NCBI RefSeq assembly: GCF_021917145.1
Contig: NC_061073.1
Coordinates: forward strand, 2,507,673 to 2,571,672
Direction: 5' to 3'
From: Hypomesus transpacificus
Lineage: Eukaryota; Chordata; Actinopteri; Osmeriformes; Osmeridae
Length of the DNA: 64,000 nt
Part shown: positions 58,201 to 64,000 of the stretch, piece by piece
How the letters are laid out: every line of letters begins with the position of its first letter
Position numbering within the stretch: the stretch's first letter is position 1
The notes under the pieces: generated by a model
Database searches by the model: none
The model's input: the letters and a program-made list of their open reading frames with translations, nothing else
Told to the model about the DNA's origin: nothing
Made by a program: the position numbers and the translations under genes

Positions 58201-61009
58201 TTTACTTGCTGTTCCACTTAAATTGTTTTGGGATTACCTAGCTCACTTCAGTTGAATAATCCTCAGTCAAGTATAATCCTATTTGTTCAATCCATGTGTC
58301 ACGTATGTTAAATTAACTGCATCTCAAGTATTTTAAGGTATTTAAATACCTAACCCTAACTCAGACCCAAACATGGTGTAGTTCTTACCTATGATTAAGC
58401 TCTGTCTACTGTCTGGGTGAAAGACTACCAACAGTGTGCTTTGGCTGTGTAGGTGGAAAGTGGACTGGGTCAGTGTCAGAGTTAATCCAAATGTGTCAGA
58501 CAGGAATGGAGTCATTGGCGTCACACACATATGGAAACTTGGAAGTAAGGGTTTTAAAATCCCCCTCTCTTCTCCTCTCACCTCCTCTGCTCTTCTCTCC
58601 ATTCCCCTCTTCTCCCTTCCATTCCTCTCCTCTGCTCTCCTCTCCTGCTCCCTCATAGGAGATAAGTACTGGGTGTTCCGCGAGGCAGATGTGTTGCCAG
58701 GTTACCCTCAGCCCCTGGAGGAGTATGGTAGGGGGGTCCCGGGCCACAGCATCGACACAGCCATCTGGTGGGAGCCCACAGGCTACACCTATTTCTTCAG
58801 AGGAGACAGGTACATACGCACAGGCAAACATATACCCTCCATTATCAGTACTATGCACTATTTGTATGTAGCTTTGGATAAAAGTGTCTGCTAAATTAAT
58901 AAAATGTTATGTAAATGTTAAATGTATTATCAGTCTATGATAAATTCAACCCTATCTGCCTCCTCCTTGTCTTTGTCTCCAGGTATTGGCGCTACGATGA
59001 GGAGTTGCGTGCAATCGAGTCAGGCTACCCTAAACCAATCAGCCGCTGGGGCAATGTCCCGCCCTCTCCACGGGGAGCCTTCCTCAGTGAAGATGGCGGT
59101 AAGTTTGATCCTGTGTTTTTATTGGCTACTAGGATCAAAATAATTACCTTCCCGCTCTCTCTACTCCCCTTCTCCCCCAACAGACCGCTCCTATCCTCCT
59201 GATACCTTGCCACCTGTCTCGGGCACTTGTTTACCTCCCTTAGTGATAGGATGGATGTTTTTGTATGACTCTGCACCTGTCACGCCCACGTCATGGGTCA
59301 TCTCGTGGACTTTACTTATTTCTATAAATAGCATAAGGCTTCCCCCCAGGAGGATAGCATGGTAGAGTGAAGAGACTTGAAAGGAATAATGAGTTATAAT
59401 TGTCATGGTAAACCCTTTAAGGCCACAAGATGAACACTGTAGTATTCTTTGTTGAGCGTAAACTACCTCATGCTGTCCCCTAGAAGGAAATATTTATATT
59501 GGAACTATATTTGTTCTTGTTAAACTCGATTGTGTAAAAGCTACCCTGTAACCTAGCTACTTACTACTTACTCATTAGAACCACAACTCACTAAGATGAA
59601 ATGGTCAAAGCATCCAATCGTGTTTCCCATGGGAGATCAGCACAGCACAACGCTTAGCGAATTAAGGTGGAAAGGGATGTGTTCAATCTGAACGATAATG
59701 GAACAAAAATGGCAACAAAACTGGTTTAGATTCTGAACACATGGACACATACAGAGCTGAAAATAAAGGCTTGTAGAAGCTGGTAAAGCTGAAAGAGGAC
59801 GGAGGGGGGAGAGGACTATAGACGATGGGAAAGGAGAAAGAAGGAGAGGAGTGGTTAATAGAGTAGAGGAGTGGAGAGAAAAGGAGAGGGGATGAGAGGA
59901 CTATAGAGGATAGGAAAGGAGAGAGAAGGAGAGGAGGGGTTAGTAGAGTAGAGGAGTGGAGAGAAAAGGAGAGGGGATGAGAGGCGGTGCGAGGATGAAA
60001 GGGGAGAAAAGAGGAGGGGAGTGGAAGGAGAGATGGGAAGAACAAAATCTCTGGTTTGGAGAAGCACCAGTTCCTCCCGGAAATTACATTCCTGGCAGAA
60101 ATCCACCAGTGTTGGCTTGTCTCCTACTGTGGCCCCCCTCTGCCAAGCTCTCCAACTTTGCTGATACTGCACATACGAGACGGAGGCGTCTCCAGGTCTT
60201 TGTTAAAGGTCATATTTGGAAGTTTCACCCATTGTTCAAACTCTACAATGTAGATATTATGAGCTATTGAAGCAAAGCACAGAGAGAAGCACTGAAACCC
60301 TCCAGAAGGAGAGTGAACCTGGAGCTAACAAATGCCATGCCACATAGATTCATAAACTAACCCCACCTTAACCCTGACCCTAATCCTAACCCCACTTTAA
60401 CCCTGACTTAAATCCTAACCCTAACTTTAACCCTGAACCATACGCTAGCTTTAACCATGACCCAGACACTAACAGTAATCCTCTCCCTGTCACTTCTCAG
60501 CCTACACCTACTTCTACAAAGACTCGTTCTACTGGCGCTTTGACAACGTAAAGATGGAGGCAGACCCAGGCTCCCCGCGCTCCATCCTCAAGGACTACAT
60601 GGGCTGTCATAGTGCCACACACCCTGACCCCCACACGCACACCGATACAGACACAAACACGGACAGAGACACACACACCGATGCGGGCACAGGCACAGAC
60701 AAGGAGAGGAAGTGGCCTGGTGTGAACCAGCCCCCCGTTACAACGGCTCCCAACCCAGATGGAGACAAGGACTCCGGAGCTGGGAGAGAGTACGACGAAG
60801 AGGAAGACGAGCAGGAGAAGGACGTGAACGTGGTGGTGAGGTTGGCCGACAATGACTCCAAGGTCATGACCCTGATCATGGTGACGGTGCCGCTCGTTCT
60901 AATCCTGGGGATTTTGATCCTGGTGTACGCCATCATTAACTCCCTGCAGAAGAAGGAGACTCCCAGGCTGCTGGTTCACTGCAAACGATCTCTACAGGAC
61001 TGGGTCTGA
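52262..61009 (+). CDS. mmp15: Membrane-type matrix metalloproteinase, MMP15 (MT2-MMP)-like, 10 exons
   Basis: A zinc endopeptidase of the cell surface that cleaves matrix proteins and can activate other MMPs. Exons: 52262-52387, 53361-53509, 54240-54365, 54504-54841, 55223-55384, 56366-56745, 57455-57593, 58659-58809, 58983-59098, 60501-61009; 731 residues. In order: signal peptide ([13 protein letters not shown]), cysteine switch PRCGVPD (Cys99), furin site RRRR (115-118), catalytic zinc motif [11 protein letters not shown] (256-266) with the following Met-turn in SAIMAP, a proline-rich hinge of about 106 residues (301-406), a four-bladed hemopexin domain closed by Cys409 and Cys598, an acidic/Thr-rich stem, a transmembrane helix (about 684-709), and a cytoplasmic tail ending KRSLQDWV. 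That tail and the exon layout favour MMP15 over MMP14/16/24. It is longer than human MMP15 (669) because of hinge and stem. Odd: the MT-loop region is an SQEL repeat. Confidence 0.95.
55177..55219. repeat. (CCCT)n microsatellite as splice polypyrimidine tract
   Basis: About ten CCCT units run straight into the acceptor of mmp15 exon 5 (cccCAG|GT at 55222). Confidence 0.9.
55425..55565. repeat. CA/CATG-rich simple repeat
   Basis: Interrupted 'acacacac' and 'catgcatg' repeats in mmp15 intron 5, with another (GT)n at 56186-56215. Confidence 0.8.
56770..57020. repeat. CAGAGACAGAGG minisatellite in mmp15 intron 6
   Basis: Degenerate array of 6- and 12-bp units (cagagacagagg) with inserted 'aaagacagtacagagacgaa' blocks, starting 25 bp after the exon 6 donor. 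Confidence 0.88.
60360..60440. repeat. Degenerate telomere-like CCCTAA repeat
   Basis: About ten imperfect 'taaccctgac/taacccta' units in mmp15 intron 9, just upstream of the last exon. Probably a simple repeat, not a telomere fusion. Confidence 0.65.
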
Positions 61010-62800
61010 GGATGTTGTTAGTAAACACACCCTCACTGTCAAATGCACATACTCGTACACTCAGTCACACAGTCAAATGTAAACACACACACACACACAC
61101 TTTTTTGCATTGAAAACACACATCATTTTACATGCCCCGACAAAGGTATATGCAGTGTACACACACAAAAAACACAATCTTTCCCTGACCATGGTGCTTT
61201 AGCTGACCTTGACCCTGTTTAAAACAGACCATTTTGGTCTTTTGCACTTTTATGACCCACGTTTTATATGTTTTATCTTTGTTTTTGTCACAGCTGCAGT
61301 TTGTGTGTTTTTTACCCAAACATGACCTAGGTCCTGTTACTGTACCCAGAAACATAAAACCTTGTTGGTGTGGTCCAACCAGCAATGGAATGACTATGAC
61401 TGACACACATGCACGCACACACACACACAGCTGTGTTCATATAACAAAAAGCCCCCCCCCCCATTTCCCTGCTGTGGTCCTCTCTACAGCCAAAACAGAC
61501 AGGGCTGTATTCAAGTGGAGGGACATCTATATTAATACTGTGTTTTAAGCCCCCTTAAGTCGGATAAAATGCAAGTGTTGTAACGACTTGTGGTAGAAGC
61601 GACGTCTCTGTGCATCTACAGTACGTATAGCTGCTCTAAAGGTGTGCCTGGTGGAATGGAGGCTGGATCTGGTTTGCATTACACAGATGTTGTCCATTTA
61701 GTCATTCTGGGTGGAAGGGGCTGGAGAGGGGATGGGTAAAGAGAGGAGAGGAAGGGAGGGAGACGGAGAGAAGGGAATGGTAGTCTGTCCAGCATTGACT
61801 TTTGTCTGAGTTACAAGTTCTTTGGTGCGGGGGTGGGGGGAGGAAGGGTGAGGGGGAGTGGAGGAGGGGGTGAGGGCTTTGCTGGCATTGTGCCTCGTGA
61901 CCTAGATTGGCGAGCTCCGCTCCTATTTTTTTATGGTCATATTTTTGGGGGGGTTATGAGAGGGCTGGCTGGAGGGGGGATCTGTGGGACCTGCTCCCTC
62001 TTCCCCTTGCCTATTTTCGTACTTTTCTCTACTCTCCAATTCTATCAACCTCCATTCGTTCTCTCCCTTTGTTTCCCTTCTTTAAAAGAAAAGTGTTAGA
62101 GCTGAAAATTAAACAATGACTGTGCCTTTTTTTGTTACTGAGTAGTTAATCAGGGGTTTTGTTAAAGTAGCTGGTGTCTGTGTGTTATTTGAATGTTTAT
62201 AACTTTGTTTAAAAATGTTTGGTTGCTCTCCTTCAACAGAGCCCCTTCCATGGGCCTCCTGTTATTGCCAAGTCCCCTCTACCCCAAAGTGCTTTTTTCT
62301 TCCTTGCGCAGACACACAGACACACACACACACAGATATAGTGAATTTGCCTGTAGTAGAAATCATAATAGCATACATACACACAGGCCCAGCTTAATAT
62401 TATGCATACCTAGAGAACTATTGCCTTGATGTGTACAATTATGGGACCAATAAAGATCTTTAGCTACATGAGGGTTTTCCTCAGCAAAGCCACTATGCAC
62501 ATGTATGATTTACACAATGCCTGTTAATGGGTTTTGTATCGCCTGTGTTCTGTACCATGTGTGCTGTTTGATAAATTGTTTGTTTGAATGGAAACTAATA
62601 CAAAAATGACTTTTTCTATGTTGGTTTTACAGAATAATCGTTTTTTGTTTTGTTTATTCCATTTAGATTTGTTTTTGTACATTTGTGTTCACAGAGACAC
62701 AGTAGAATGATGCATGCAGGGCATGTTCTGTAGAGCCTATACACAGATGTTACTGTAGGACTAACGTGTTGTTATAAGTTCACAATAAAACCTGAATAAA
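61010..62800 (+). other. mmp15 3' UTR with polyadenylation signals
   Basis: No coding. CA repeats at 61083-61100 and 62312-62332. AATAAA at 62784-62789 and 62795-62800 are the likely cleavage signals, preceded by a possible proximal AATAAA at 62449. Confidence 0.6.
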
Positions 62801-64000
62801 GACAGTTGATGTCTTTGTTGATGTTACTGTGAAGGACACTAACATGATGTTCGTGAGACATAATGGACAGGCCTGTTGAAAGATAACCATATTTAGTACA
62901 GTACAGATTTTTTTAGTTCTGTAGATGTAATTCTTAGTTTTTGTCAGCAGGGGACATCATTATTGTGCATACAGTGTGTGGTTTAGGGAGAGGAGGGATG
63001 TGCGTGAATGCTCCTCACGAATGTCTTACTGCCACAACAAATCAGGATTAGCTCCAATCTCACAGATTATCCATTTCAGGATTCACCCCTTTCTCTGTCT
63101 TCTGTTCTATCTTACTCCTGTTGATTTTTTTCTCTCTTTTTTGCAGTGTTTTTCACTCACTCACTATCTCTTTCTCTCACTGTCCCTCTCCCTCTCTTCT
63201 CATTCTTTTATTTTATTAATCCTTTCTCACATTCACTTCGATCATTTTTCTAGGTGGCTTCCTTTTGTCTCTTGTCCTGACTGTCCAATCAGCATGGAGG
63301 ACAATATGGTCGCCAGGAGCCATCCATAGGCCTGGCATGAACCCAGAGGTTGTGTCGTCACTGTTTTCCTTGCAGGCTAATCCCTTCTTAAAGCTGCAAT
63401 AGGTAACATCATAAAATAAAAATATGAGAAACTGTCCCAATTTCTTGTTTGAGTTATCATCTGACGTCTTCCTCCAGCTTGAGTTTGACTGACGGTGGTT
63501 TCACAAAATAAGCCTAGGATGGAGACCTACCTCGCCGAGGGCTGGAACCGGATTGCTGGAACATAATTGGCAGTAAAGCAGCGTGCTGCCCCAAACGTGG
63601 ACATTCCACTGGCACTGACTGAGTTGTCTGTGTTGCCAAAACACTCTCAGAGGGCATCCTTAGTTTACAGAACATGTTTGTGCAGACAAAACTTGTACTT
63701 TGTACATGTACTGAAATAATCATACCTTGTACCAAATCACTGGATCTCATCAGGACCTTTAGCATCTAGACAAAGCTAGGCTAGGCTAGTTGCATAGGCT
63801 AGGTTAAGTATGGCAAGTAAGCCTCCCGCAAATATAACAAATTTAGTTTATTGAAGCTGGTTGCAGGCTTCCAACACCAGGTTTGTGAATATGTTTACCT
63901 GAGAACTCTTAATAGAGGCAAACAAAGGACACAGTTGACCCTCAATGACAGGGTTTACTGCTACAGCTCAGATCTTTATGAAACTTTCACAAAGCAGATA
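62801..64000. other. No gene seen
   Basis: Downstream of mmp15. Pyrimidine-rich runs at 63120-63240 and short frames only. Nothing recognisable. Confidence 0.35.

Overview
The window is vertebrate nuclear DNA, almost certainly from a ray-finned (teleost) fish. The evidence is intron-rich genes that give recognisable VAC14 and membrane-type MMP15 proteins, eukaryotic tRNA genes with A/B-box architecture, and a repeat load typical of fish: an L2-clade LINE, Tc1-like transposons, many hAT and MITE copies, and the shared 'CATTTAGCAGACGC' LINE/SINE tail. I cannot name the species from sequence alone.

Layout. About 1-18,920 is a repeat-rich block built around a large, broken inverted repeat. The left arm carries a dead, intron-containing gene on the minus strand and the right arm carries the same gene on the plus strand. 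The left arm was later hit by a Tc1-like transposon that contains a 100-N assembly gap. Between the arms lie a LINE fragment, a tRNA-Gly, a tRNA-Leu, and a Russian-doll nest: a MITE holding a second terminal-inverted-repeat element that holds a 5'-truncated L2 LINE. From 19,500 to 20,460 there is a small minus-strand THAP-type zinc-finger gene or pseudogene with a CRE/YY1-bearing 5' end.

From 22,995 to 45,309 on the minus strand is VAC14, the scaffold of the PIKfyve/FIG4 complex that makes PI(3,5)P2. I could place 19 coding exons with matching splice phases (767 codons). Its ninth intron is about 12.3 kb and works as a repeat trap. It holds four intact tRNA-Gly(GCC) genes, one tRNA-Leu(CAG), one tRNA-Asp(GTC), several tRNA relics, a 35-bp minisatellite split by a hAT element, and several further transposons. 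Part of this tRNA cluster is an inverted duplicate of the tRNA locus at 6.5-11.4 kb.

From 47,999 to 51,248 on the plus strand is a ten-exon gene for a 402-residue, single-pass membrane protein with a signal peptide, one EGF-like module and a zona pellucida (ZP) domain. From 52,262 to 61,009 on the plus strand is an MMP15-like (MT2-MMP) membrane-type matrix metalloproteinase of 731 residues in ten coding exons, with 3' UTR and polyadenylation signals near 62,790. The three host genes are not functionally coupled in any obvious way. VAC14 acts on endolysosomal membranes, whereas the other two are cell-surface or extracellular proteins.
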